Part shown: positions 21,750-33,502 of the stretch, in pieces | Layout of the letters: each line of letters begins with the position of its first letter | How positions within the stretch are numbered: the first letter of the stretch is position 1 | NCBI GenBank assembly: GCA_029204225.1 | Contig: CM055113.1 | Location: 34,762,557-34,826,556, forward strand | DNA: 64,000 nt | Source: Diphasiastrum complanatum | Taxonomy: Eukaryota > Streptophyta > Lycopodiopsida > Lycopodiales > Lycopodiaceae | Reading direction: 5' to 3' | Made by a program: the position numbers and the translations under genes | Notes under the pieces: model-generated | The model's database searches: none | The model's input: the letters and a program-made list of their open reading frames with translations, nothing else | What the model was told of the DNA's origin: nothing

Positions 21750-21791
<42 letters not shown>

Positions 21792-21901
21792 GGAGGGGAG
21801 GTGTATGTGTTTGGAATTTTGCATTGATTTATAATTTAGGGTAATAGTTATATAGATATAGTGTTTGGTAGTAATAGATTGTTAGTTTTATTATTTGTGT
21901 G

Positions 21902-21993
<92 letters not shown>

Positions 21994-22101
21994 GAGATGT
22001 GTGTGTTTGACATTTTGCATTGATTTAGAATTTAGGATAATAGATAAATATATAATCTATTGCATTTATTTAGGATTCAGTGTGATAGATGAATAGATGG
22101 T

Positions 22102-22135
<34 letters not shown>

Positions 22136-22420
22136 AAATGTTAAATGTTTAAATAAATAGTGTTAATTGTTTGTATAGATAGTGTTTGATGATAAATGAA
22201 TCTTAGATTGTAATTTGAGAGAGAGATAAAGATTTAGAGAGAGTGAGTGAGTGTGAGTGTGTGTATGTGTGAGTGTGAGTGTGTTATTTTAAATTTTGCA
22301 TTGATTTAAAATGATTTAAGATATTGTTTTTCTTGTAATAGATTGTTAGAATTATTTATAATAGTGTTTGGTAGTAATGGATTGTTAGCTTTTTAATGTG
22401 TGTGTGTGTGTGTGTGTGTG

Positions 22421-22464
<44 letters not shown>

Positions 22465-22470
22465 GAGGAG
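21440..22470. repeat. Compound microsatellite block with duplicated flanks
   Basis: (GT)n(GA)n tracts at 21751-21791, 21897-21989 and 22397-22461 and a (GA)n tract at 22105-22132. The flanks are repeated: 21538-21772 and 22163-22398 are two copies of a roughly 235-base unit, with a partial copy at 21812-21898. Each unit ends in the GT/GA tract. No gene seen. Confidence 0.85.
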
Positions 22471-22594
22471 GAGGAGGAGGTGTATGTGTTTTGTAGGCAA
22501 CCACTACAACACACGCTGCGATTTGTGACATGAATTGCGAGCTTAATTTTTTTTTCATTCATCGCGGCCATCGCAAAACACGTCGCAACAGGGT

Positions 22595-22750
22595 CATCGG
22601 AATCCGACATCTATAAAACACATCAGAATCCGAAAATACCGGGTTTCCGGCATCCCGGACACTGCATTTGAAATTTGAACGCCGAATGTGATGTGGACGT
22701 CAAAATCCAACATTCCACGTGGACGTCGGATTTGGATATACATTCCACGT
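22595..22750. repeat. GACGTC-type short repeats, block 2
   Basis: Shares ATCAGAATCCGA and GTGGACGTCGGATT-type motifs with 20800-21250. The two blocks bracket the microsatellites. Just upstream, CACTACAACACACGCTGCG (22502) resembles a CACTA terminus. Confidence 0.55.
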
Positions 22751-22888
22751 CCATAGTCCCATAATGTGAACAATATCACATTTGCCTAAGTTGACATTTG
22801 CAATGTTGGCCTAAGTTGCCATTTGCAAATGTTTGACAATTCTATAACATTGGCCTAAGATGGCATTTGCATAATCTTTCACACGTCG

Positions 22889-22990
22889 TTTAGGAAGAAT
22901 AATCCAGATCCGAATTCACAAGTATCTACATCTCTTGCCCAGCTTGCATGTTGATGTCCACTGTGAATGTTGAGCTTGTTGTTGTAGGAG
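22889..22990 (-). pseudogene. copia RNase H scrap
   Basis: The minus strand reads NNKLNIHSGHQHASWARDVDT followed by GSGLFFLND, matching the DASWAGDIDT...FFLN stretch of copia-2 RNase H. About 100 bases remain; no other part of the element was found. Confidence 0.65.
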
Positions 22991-24610
22991 TAAATCAACA
23001 ATTGCAATGTTAAAAAATAAACAACAAAAAATTTCTTCTAGTAGTAGATTTCAATATTTGACTTCTATTTCATGGTATTTAACAACGCTTTGAAAGTTAG
23101 GAGTTCTAGATCTAGTTCATACAAGGCCTTGGTATTATTTTTATTGGAATCAAAATCAGAAACTTTAACTGCTCATAATGTCACATAACTTTACAAGAAG
23201 AATGATTTCAACTTTAGAAGAGAAAAAATTAAGGCATTCACCTCAAGTGAAGGTTGGCATGTCTAGGCTAAATCAGGAGATGTAGTATTTGATGTTCGAA
23301 GAATCCTAGTCCAAGAAATATAGTCCACAAATCTTTGCCCATATATAAAAATCTGTTGCAGCCATGAATAGAGACACTCACCTCTAAACAGAAAGGGCCT
23401 TGAAACAAAGAACACATTTGCAAAAAGTTCGACAATAGTTGGAAATGTGCTTGTTTCTCCAAAGTTGTGGAAACAGAAACTTAAATTGCTCAGAACCTCA
23501 GAACTCCACATGACTTTAGGAGAAGATTCATTTACATTATTGGAATAGAGAGAGCATTCTTTTCATTGCTCTTTTCATTTTTTGTATTGTGGAGGGATAG
23601 TAGGAGAGGAGGAGACTATTGCTTCATCAGCTAGTATTCTAATCTTTCTTATGTAATGTGTGTGGGCACATGAATAAAGGTTATTGGCATCTTGTTGATC
23701 ATATGTAGAGCTCTTGTGAAATGCTTGAATAGAACCTTAAATATCTTGGTGATGTAGTAATGAAGATGTAATGTGGCTCACTGCATTTTGTTGTCTTGAA
23801 GTAGAAATCAAACTTGGTGCTTTTTCTTCTTGTTGACAAATTTTAACATGACAGTCCTACTTCATGGAGCAGTCAATATTGTTCAACGCAGCACATGACG
23901 TCTAGATCCATTCATGTTGCTGTGTATTTACTCGCATTGTCACACAATCTGCAGAAATACATGAGAATTACAAATAGGTATCTACGTGATAGTCAAGCTA
24001 TCAAGTCAAACTTTTGAGGGAGTCATGCCAGTCAAACTATCGAGAGAGTCTCAACAATCAAACCATCGAGTTGAAGTTTCGACTCCAACTCGAATCGACA
24101 AATTATTTATTGTCGACTCTCTAACTCAAAGCGACAAAATTGTCGACTGTTTCGACTCCAGCTCAAATCGACAAAAAATTGTCAACTTTCTAAAGAGAAT
24201 GGTACCACTAAATAAAGAGATAGCAAGCGTAAAGCTACCATATTATCTTCTTGTCATTGTAGCAATTGTAAATCAGATTAGCTTTTGGGCATGTAGTTAT
24301 CATTGCTATTGTATTGTGTTCATCGTAATTTCCTGCTAATTTGTACATGCTACCTTTTGTATTCAATCTAATGTCTTATTGCATTCAGAATAATGTCACC
24401 GATAAATGTATGTTTTTCTAATTCATCTTGTTATGTAATACTACTCTCGTATTGATTCGTCTAAATTATCTATTGTTTCCGCTTCTGCACATTCAATTAT
24501 TTTGTGTATGCCTATGTAGTCAATTGAATATATCCTTATGATCTCAAATTCTAGATCAAGTAGAGCCTAGAAGAATTTTGAGCTTGAATTTGTTATGCGT
24601 AGTGCATTGC
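22991..24610. other. Non-coding stretch with GTCGAC-rich patch
   Basis: No convincing gene. ORFs near 23263-23511 have no recognisable features. Between 24040 and 24190 GTCGAC and TCGACAAAxxATTGTCGAC-type repeats cluster, similar in style to the copia-2 LTR ends, so this may be LTR debris. Confidence 0.4.
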
Positions 24611-25499
24611 CACTACAAGAGGCCGAGTGATCACGAAGGCCATTTTGAGCGTTTCTTTGAAAGATAGGTTTTAAAATGAGTCGCGGGGGCAGCGGAACGC
24701 TCAAGCCTCGGGTCTGATGTTTGGCCTCGGTATACGCCTACCAAATTTGAACTTGTTTTTTAGTCATTTATAGAGAGGGATATAAAGAGGGCCTCGGAAC
24801 ATACATCGAAATATTGAACCTAATTTCAGGAGTATACCGAGGTTGACATTGGTATAAGCCTAGCAGTTTTTAACTTGTTTTCGAGACATTTATAGAGAGG
24901 GTCCAAGTGGCCAGAGGCATTCAGGACACTCTGCTAACCGAGGGTGATATCGAGATTGATGAAAAGTAAACCACGGTATAAAACATAATGTAAATGAATC
25001 TCACTTTTGGAATTTGTTACCTATCAACGTATTGAATTCCATTTCATATCAACATTGGTTGCCATATGCACAAGTAAATATATAAATTTATCTATCACAA
25101 AAAAATGATGATCACAAATTGTGTACTCACATGCATCGACTTCTTGTTCGATGTCAAGTAGTCAACTAACAAAGTGTAATTGCATCTGTGAGCATATGAT
25201 TAATATTACAATGAATTGAAATACAACGTACTCACTTATTCATTTGGTGGTTCATCGTTATCATTTGCCTCATTATCATGTGACAAATCCGCCAACCAAA
25301 TGAGTCTATCTCTAATTCTACCCAAATATCTCCTATAGCTTCATCATTAATAAGCTGATCTTCAAAAGATAATGACAATGGTGACGACGAGTGAGATCGA
25401 GAAGGTGTGTCATGTGTCGTCAAACCATCCGATGATGATGCATCACACTCAATGTCATCATTAGCTTGTGAAGCTTGCACATGATCATCCTCCAAAAAT

Positions 25500-26134
25500 G
25501 TGTCATCGAATCCTCATCACAATCTTGTTCATGAGGTGCAGTTGGCAGCACCATGTCCTTCACGACCTCTCTATCTTCAAAATTATTTTACTTCGAGGGG
25601 TGACTTGAATCACATACCACCATCTGGGATCTAAACGATCATGGTGAAAGACGACCTATAATTGATCGATGTTACCATAAATGTTGACTTATAGTTAGTT
25701 TCCATACCTATGTTACAGTTTCTTGGGTATTACTATACACAATATACATTTTTTGTTGTACATTGAAAATCGATTGATTGACAACAAAAGAGCATAGATA
25801 TCTTGAAGACATAGAAGAAATGTACCTGCTCACATTGTTGAGGAAAAACAAATGTATCGCTTTGATCTGTCCAAAGCTTGGTAGAGTGGATGGCAAAATA
25901 ACCACTCTCATTTTTCCTGATAGTTGCATTGAGACCATTGCAAATAGCTTTGAACCATTTGAAATCAAATATGAAAAAAGCTGAATTGCCTAAATCCAAC
26001 TTCGAGGATGTCATTGATTGTCCCACAATAATCAAGTTGAGAAGAGAGTAAATTGGTGTCCGCCATGCTTGCTCGACTCTCTTGGGTAAATTTTGCCATG
26101 ACTCCACAATCGTACATGTTTCTATTTTTGTCAA
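25500..26134 (-). pseudogene. CACTA transposon DUF4216-type region
   Basis: Minus-strand peptide IVESWQNLPKRVEQAW, SMTSSKLDLGN, FKWFKAI, TKLWTDQSDTFVFPQQCEQVHFFYV and, after a break, LDPRWWYVIQVTPR. The order (FDFKWF...FVFPQQ..QVFYV...WWYVIQ) is that of DUF4216, the C-terminal part of En/Spm-type transposases. An acidic tail ORF follows at 25495-25232. Confidence 0.7.
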
Positions 26135-26335
26135 TGCGCTCTATACAAAAGTGTCATCCCCAAAGTGCATTGTATTTTTTGTACTGAACGAAATGGAACT
26201 AAATGTGTTAGGGATACAACAAACATGTACAAAATTGCACGTACAATTGTTTTAAATGACATGTTAATGTTGATCATCATAGCTTGCATGTAAATTGCAC
26301 CCCCTTGCATATTCCCGCTCTCTCCCTGTTACTTC

Positions 26336-27620
26336 CTAGTTGTTTGCCGAGGCTTTTCTAAGGGCCTCACACAACCAATCAAGCATCATGTCCTTGGGTA
26401 GAAGGGCAAGGTCAGGTGGATATGATTGTCTTCTATGCCCTCTCCTGAAAGTGGCTCGAGTGGTTTGTCTACGAGCCTTGGCCTCTTCGTATTGCGAAAT
26501 CCACTTTTGCATTTCCTCGCTATTAAGAATGCAAAACTCATTTACCATCTCCCTGAAGGACTCACTCATTCTCATAATCGCTCCTTTTCCTTGAGGAACC
26601 TCCACAACAGCACAATCATCATCCTTCTTATCCCAAAGATTATGAATAGAAGGATCGCTATGAGCAAGGAACTCTGTGATGTAAACCATGGACTCTTGCA
26701 CTAGCCATCCTTCCGCCATGCTTCCCTCAGGCCTTGCTCTTTGTCTTACAAAGCCATTCAATTTTTTCATGAATCATTCTAAGAAAAACATCCAACGACT
26801 ATGGACAATGCCTAAATTAAAATATATATATCAATGTTAGTGAGAGAACATGGGAATTACCACAATAACAATAGTCTAGGATGGACTAAGAATATGCAAT
26901 TGATGCAAGTATATGATGTACCTACAATGGCCACCTCATCTACCAATGCATTTGAATGGTGTGAATGGATGTGGCGAAGTGCTTCTCGATCAAACACATT
27001 GCCTCAATGGAGCTTTGTCTTGCTGCGTCAATGGATGCCAGTCGTATCTCCTTGGATGAAATGTATCTTCATAAATAAGAGAAACAACAATGTGACATAT
27101 GTGTTAGCAAGATCATCACCTTGAATCACCCCACAAGAAAAAATGATGTGAGTCGTATGCGCATTCACCGTACCTCACCAAACCACTGATTTTATAGATT
27201 GCACTCCTTAGCGCCTCTATCAAGAACACTCACAGCACCAAGGGAAGCACAAATTGCATGCACAAATACAATTTGGTCATTGAGATACATATATGTGCAA
27301 TTAGATCATCATGAAATCACTAAACATGGTATAAAATGTAATCCACAATGTTGAGGTAGAAGCAACGTCGAAAAACATGCCATGCCAACCTATAAAAATT
27401 TATGCCATTAATGAGACTTGAGTCCACTTAGCTTCTTGTCCCTTGTGAAGGCACCCTTTAGGCATCGCATGTGTCCTGTTGAAGTTCGACATGAGGCTAT
27501 TGCCTTCTTTACAATCGTCTCCTCTCTCCTCGAAAAGATCCATGGGGCCTTTGGTAGGACAGTGGAAGTCCCCACCGTTTGTAGCCATAGATCAACCATC
27601 CATTAGAGGAGCACCAAAAG
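26336..27620 (-). pseudogene. CACTA transposon DUF4218-type region
   Basis: From upstream to downstream on the minus strand: LPKAPWIFSRREETIVKKA, MRCLKGAFTRDKKLSGLKSH (27599-27408), a scrap near 27060-26930 with SIEAMCLIEKHFATSIHTI and LVDEVAI, and the ORF 26770-26336 with KKLNGFVRQRARPEGSMAEG and ESMVYITEFL. These are consecutive hallmarks of DUF4218 (GLKSHD..., ERYM..LK.YVRN.ARPEGSIAEGY). Intervening parts are frayed. Confidence 0.78.
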
Positions 27621-27980
27621 GGCCTTTTGTCAAGATGTTGTTTTTGACTTTTCAACTATTCGATGTACACTTGCCCAGTTAAATATTTACACTTGTGAAA
27701 GATCGTAATGTTGTTGCCGATCGATTTCTTTTTTGGAACTTTCCGGTCATATTTTTATACAATTCAAAACTCCCGTCGGGCAGGGTCCTAACTTGTGATT
27801 GGACCGTAATTGCTGCCCGTGAGTTTCCTGAGTGCCCGGGACCTTACACTTGCGGTTAAAGTAAGTCTATTTTGATCTAACCGTAGTTAGAGTAACATGT
27901 ATGATTTACGAAAGTCCGCCAACATTTATTACAAATTTGGTTATTTATTTTCATACTGATTCAACTACATTTTGTTTCAG

Positions 27981-29570
27981 ACTCTGTTGTTCATCTTCTT
28001 TTAGCCTTGCAATGGCTTCCGAAAGCCGCAGACCACGAAGCAATATTGTCTCAGTTTCTGTTGTAATGAAAAGGACTCTGATGGCTCTTGGATACCGCGT
28101 ATTTATAGAAAATTTCATTGGGTTCTCATGTATCCCTCATCAAGAGGTGTTTTTGGTAAAAAGAGAAAATCAAATATGGATTATAGGAATTTTTGGAAAG
28201 GTAGAATTTTAGACTTCAAATTTTCACCCGGTGGTCGATCCATTTCAGAGGTCTTGATTCAACATGTCTACATGCATAAGGAAATTAGAGTGGAAGGCAT
28301 AAGTTCAAATGACAGACTCAAATGCAATTGTAAGTTTTGGAGAATTTTTTGCATTGAGCTTTGTATTGGCCATTTAGACATGTATTTGAGTATTTAAATG
28401 ACATACAATTTTATGGATTTATGCAAATTTGTATCCATCAAGCATAATTCAATGGCAACCTATACAATCCCTTGTCGGCATCATGGACGTTATTCATTCT
28501 GATACTGGTCTTCTACAATACAAAAACTGCTCCACGAGATCACTTTTGGATTCTTGTATTTTCTTCTATGATTCATTTTACACACCATCTAGTTTAGGTG
28601 GAAAATTAGAGGCGATATCATTACCCTCTTTCTCAAGCGAAGAATGGATTCCTCCATATTCCACCATAGCAGAGAGCTTCTGATCAAGGTTTTTTATGGA
28701 CATTCAAAACTGTATGAAATGTAGCACAGGTTCAAAAAACAATAGATTGCACTGGTTTTTGCCTATTGCAATTTTTGTTGATTTTTTTGTTGAATGTAAT
28801 ATTCGTAGAATAGTGACAATGTTTATTTAAACTGATTTAACAGACAATATGCTATCAAGCCTCCTTGATGATCATTGGGATAAAAAGAGTAATGGCAATA
28901 TCGAGTGCATAGTTAATAGATCGTCAATGAAATTTAGATATCTTATAGAAAAACAAGTGCTTTCTTTAACATTTTATTATAGAAGATGGTCCAAAGTTGG
29001 CAATGGATGGAAAGCATTGGATCAGAGTTTTACAGTGAATCATCAAGATCAAATAGAGATCCAAGTGAGGACAAATAATTCTGCTCTTACAACAATTGAG
29101 GTGGAAGAAGATTGGACACTCGATCACATTCGATCAGAGCTTACATTGCTGCAATATGATATTCCTAAACACTTCTGTTTTCGAGTCAACGAGAGATTGG
29201 TAGGTGTATGTGTATTTATTTCAGTACTTATGGTTTACTATTTAGGAATAGAAATTAGAAGTTTCCAGTTTCAATTGAAATTAGTGAGTGGAGAGAGAGA
29301 GAGAGAGAGCTGACTTTTGAGAGACCTAAGACCACCATGCCGATGGGTAAGGGTCCCCTGTGGGAGCACGTTATGTTACTGCATACTATGGCACATCGGG
29401 CACTAAGAGATAGACATGCCAATATTGTTATACACTTGCACGGGTGAGCCTATGCGCATCAAGGTGCATTTATTACGCTGATGGGTTACGAGATTGTCCC
29501 TTGCATGCATGCTCCTAACGTACTATTCACTCCTGTTGCAGCGGATGAGGTTGGCCCTTTGAGGCTCAGA
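27981..29570 (+). pseudogene. Gene Z, unknown intron-bearing gene
   Basis: Exon-like open segments with splice signals. After TTTGTTTCAG an open piece has VVHLLLALQWLPKAADHEA (27981-28055). A second has MKRTLMALGYRVFIENF and, after a frame change near 28205, FKFSPGGRSISEVLIQHV, ending at GCAATT|GTAAGT (28329). A third is YPSSIIQWQPIQSLV (28429-28683). A fourth, after AACAG at 28843, has LTFYYRRWSKVGNGWKALD and IEVEEDWTLDHIRSEL and ends at TTG|GTAGGT (29199). A short one follows GTTGCAG at 29540. The IEVEEDWTL... segment has the look of a ubiquitin-like beta-grasp. Family not recognised. At least one frameshift suggests decay. Confidence 0.45.
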
Positions 29571-32500
29571 GGTAAACAATGAACACTCAACTCTCAGCTC
29601 TAGCCTCTCTCAGGTCTCAACTATCGAACTAAGTAGTACGATTTCAATTTTCATTCCACACCCACATGATAGATTATAATAGATTCATTTTTGGAAATTC
29701 GAAATTTGGTTTTTATCTAATATCGGTACTCATCAATGTTTTAACTTTATGTCATTTAAACATCAAACTAGTAGAGACTTAAGTAATATCCTATACAGTA
29801 TACTATATAGCCTACAGCCTATAGGTATACAATGAAATGTAATAGGTATGCCGTAAAGTACGAACATTTAAGTGTCTTTTTCTCCTTGAGGTTTAAATTT
29901 TGAAATTTGATTTTTGACGAACGACTCAAAGACTCATGACTTGAGTCTTATAAAATGCTTAATCTTCTTCTTAAATCACCAAATTAAACTACTTTTTCTG
30001 GCAGATTGAGATCAAGATGTGACCATGACAAAGCCAGAGGCTACCACATCAGGCCCCCTGGTCATCACCCCTCTCTTCTCATGGAGAGGTCAGAGCTCTA
30101 GTGAGCCAGGGCTTGGTATTTAGACTTTTCAAAAACATTTGAATTAAAATAACTTTGAAATGAATTTCTCTAAGTCTAAAATGTAAATTGGCCTCAATTG
30201 CCAAATAAACAGATATAACCAAAATTGACTAAACTAGTTGAAATCTCTCACATGTTGTAGCCTCCAATGAAGCTTTCCTAATGCATTAAAAAATCGGCCA
30301 AATCTAGTAAACCACCTTTGAAATCAGAATTGATTAAGTTCATAAACCTAATTTGAGTTTTGACCTACAAAAGATCAATTCTACATATGCATAATACTTG
30401 ATTTTCGAGTAGAAACTAGTCTAGCATGCTCTAGAGATAGAAACTCTTCCAAATCTTTGATAAATGTGGATGATCCTTTCATAACCTACAACACAAGCTC
30501 TGATACCATGTGAATATTTTTTCAATCATTAAGATCCAAAATCATGTCTTGATCTTTGGGTAGAAAGACAACACTATACTCATCAATGCCAATGTAGAAA
30601 ACTAACATCTACCCAATGAAAGAGATGAAAAATCAACTTGATCTTGATCAAACATCAAACATAAGATATAATGAAGTTGTTGTCTATACAAAAATAGTAA
30701 ACTACTGTATTTCACACATGTGGATCCGAATATCTACCAATCAAAGCATTCTACACACTATCACCAATATAGTGCACCAATGGATAGATGAATCCAAGAG
30801 AACTGATGAATAAGCATGAAATGGGATGAGAGAGAGAGTGCTTCTCTTCCCACATGTGTACATCTATATATAGTAGATCCATGACTCATTAATGATTTTG
30901 GTTTCTCTCCATAACAAAAAAAATCCTACAATTAATGTGGACTAGATTTAATGTCTTCAACATTCAAATTTGAATCTACCAACTATTTTCCTCACTTTCC
31001 AAAAGTGGTAATTTAAAAACATTTGAGCTAAAATAACTTTGAAATGTTATCTCTAGGTCTAAAATGTAAATTGTCCTCAATTGTCAAATAAACAAATATG
31101 ACCAAATATGACTAAACTAGCTGAAATCTCTCACAAACATCTTCCAAAAGGTAGAAATGGGATTTCTTTTGGTTGTCCACACACATGAAGACATAGATTA
31201 GGTCTTTTTAGACTACGTTGTATCACTTGTCTGTAGCTATATTATGCTAGGTCTAAGAGAAGCCTATTGAAGTGTGAGTTAACTCATGATAAACTCATGG
31301 TGAACTTCCATGTAGGAGTTAATTCATCCTAATTAGCAAACATGTTTAGGCAAGGAAGAGGCCCTTTTTGAGTCCCAAAAGGACCCTAATGGAAGATGCA
31401 ATAGGTATGGTAGATGTGCATATTCGCAATCATGAGGCGAGTGTAAAACTAGTTCCCCATAAGGACAACAAGGATGCAGCCAATTTCGCGAACACAAAGG
31501 GCAAAAAGAAGGTAATCCATTCCTTGAAATCCATCTAGATGGAACACGATTTTGTGTCATCTTCACAGATGATTGGAACCCCGCAGCTTATCAGTCATGC
31601 TAAGAATAACCTATTGAAGGAGGAATCTTGTCAAGCGCCAGTTCACGAGATGCCAAAAACCATAAAAAATTAAACATTAGATGACGACGTAATCATGCTG
31701 CCAAAAGCTCAACAAGAGCCTGACATTAGGGCCCTTTTTGGACTAAATAAAAACTTTTCACTAATTATAATTAGTGTGAATGACGACATGTGTACCAATA
31801 AGAGTGACAATTGAGATGGAATGGTCCATATGACATGGCACATCCAATGGTGTAAAATAGATCTCCAAATTCTAACCCACCCATTAATGCTCCTCTAACC
31901 CTACTTGCTCAACCCATAGTAAAGATGATAGGACAAGGCTGACTATTTAAATTTTAAATAAAAATATAATCATTTTTTCAAGCCCTTCAAAATTCATTTT
32001 TTAAGCTTAGAATATGTAACTACTCAAGGTAGAGAAGCATGATTGGACCCCTTCTTTTCCTCCTCAAAATCCTATTGGTTGAGTGACATATAAGCCCTTA
32101 ATCTTGATTGGACCATTTTGATAGATTCTAGCTTTTTGATTGGTCACTAACTCTCTTGTCAACGCATAGGGATGAGTCACACATCCAACCTCAACTTCAC
32201 AAATGTAAGTAGTCTAACCTAACTCAAGCTACCTCCGTTTCTACTTTTGTCCAAATCAAGCCTTAGATGTGTACTTGCACAAATGGCCTCTAATGCTAAA
32301 AAAGGCCCTATCACCTACTTACACATGGATAGATGTCTCTAAAACATCAAGTGCCCCTAACTTAACATGACTAAGTTACTTCTCACTATTTTCCACACGT
32401 GGGAACATGCTCCACACGTGTGAGATTTAATCTCGTACAAGAAAATACAAAGTATCCAAGCTAGATTTTACCAAATTTCATGAAGGTCATTACAAGGGTA

Positions 32501-33174
32501 CCAATTATTGAAGTGCGAACGTTGAAGCAGCATGTGAAACTTATAGTGAAAACATATTTCAAGCTGGCTAGCTTGGTACCCATATAATCTACGGCTCACC
32601 TAATGATTCTATGGAAATATACCAATCCGGACACTAAATTAGTTAGTGTATGAAGTTGCTAGAAACTAACTAGTATAGGTTTCATGTGACATCAGAATGT
32701 GACATGATCTTTGGATGTTTAAATCGAACCAAAAGGGCACAGTAAATTTCTTTTATCTTGTATGTACTTTCTCATGTGCAAAAGTTATGGAATTTCAAAT
32801 TTTGAGATAGATAAAGAAGGCATCAAAAAGCCACATTTCGGGATGGAAAAGACGATGTGATTGAATGAGTAAGGGTGAAGTCACTGCTAAGTAGCTTGCA
32901 AGTTGAAAAAAAACAAAACAGATAACAAGAAAACTGAGATTGAAACTACTATAAGGTGACAAAGTTAGTGGTAAACAACAAAACAAAGACACTAAGATTG
33001 AATAGCAGGAAGCTGCATAGGGGGGATAGGCGTTGCTGCCAGGAGCAACAGACTGGTGGACTGATGACAAAAGCAACTTGGGAGCCCAGTGATTAGGCTC
33101 CATGCAGCTGTGGGTAGAAATTCAAGAGTCAAAATGGAAAGATGATACCAGCAGAAGTCTGAAGCTGGCTGCAT

Positions 33175-33175
<1 letters not shown>
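29571..33175. other. Intergenic, repeat-bearing, no clear gene
   Basis: Holds two roughly 125-base direct copies (30128-30253 and 31016-31137; both contain AACTTTGAAATG and TCTAAAATGTAAATTG). Between them TGATACCATGTGAA at 30500 looks like a minus-strand primer site plus LTR start, with a TATATATAG box at 30867. The plus-strand frame near 31390-31730 is protein-like but has stops. 31740-33175 shows nothing else. Confidence 0.4.
30494..31015 (-). repeat. Possible LTR with primer site, unidentified element
   Basis: AGCTCTGATACCA (reverse complement of the tRNA-Met primer site TGGTATCAGAGCT) ends at 30507, immediately followed by TGTGAATATT, as an LTR end would be. The other LTR boundary is not evident and no pol coding was found, so this may be a truncated or solo remnant. 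Confidence 0.35.

Positions 33176-33176
<1 letters not shown>

Positions 33177-33209
<33 letters not shown>
33177..33209. repeat. GA microsatellite
   Basis: A (GA)n tract of about 32 bases, 3' of the SNF2 gene. Similar tracts lie at 29290-29310 and, in an SNF2 intron, at 35080-35116. Confidence 0.9.
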
Positions 33210-33210
<1 letters not shown>

Positions 33211-33502
33211 AAAACAGCAATTGACCGGACATCTAAAGTCGAAAACAAATGATACATAGCCACTGCAAGTACATCTTCAAGATTCCTATTACTATTTTGC
33301 TTCGGATTTTGAATAATTTCCATTACACTGATTTCCAAAATCTGGAGAGCATATTCAGCGATCACTACCAAAGCCCACACAAGGTTTCTGTTTGTGTGTC
33401 AAAAATCCTCAACAAAAACACTAGAGTTTATGAAATTTTTTGAAGCAAAGGTCAAAATGAAATGACAGACAGTCTTTAACTCTCTTGAATAATTAATAAA
33501 AA

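Larger units (their letters stand above)
24611..27690 (-). mobile_element. CACTA (En/Spm) DNA transposon relic
   Basis: The left terminus CACTACAAGAGG is at 24611. Subterminal direct repeats follow: ACTTGTTTTTTAGTCATTT (about 24750) and ACTTGTTTTCGAGACATTT (about 24875), both followed by ATAGAGAGGG. Transposase remains on the minus strand run from about 27690 down to 25230. No matching right terminus (TAGTG) or 3-base target duplication was found near 27690-27900, so that end is lost or diverged. Confidence 0.75.

Noticed and set aside
21829..22096. ORFs with long Ser-Leu or Arg-Glu runs
   Set aside because: They are translations of the GT/GA microsatellites.
26336..26704. Plus-strand ORFs over the CACTA transposase
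   Set aside because: Antisense shadows of the DUF4218 region.
31333..31566. Cys/Pro-rich minus-strand ORF resembling a zinc-binding protein
   Set aside because: The plus strand of the same stretch reads equally protein-like with stops; neither has a family motif.
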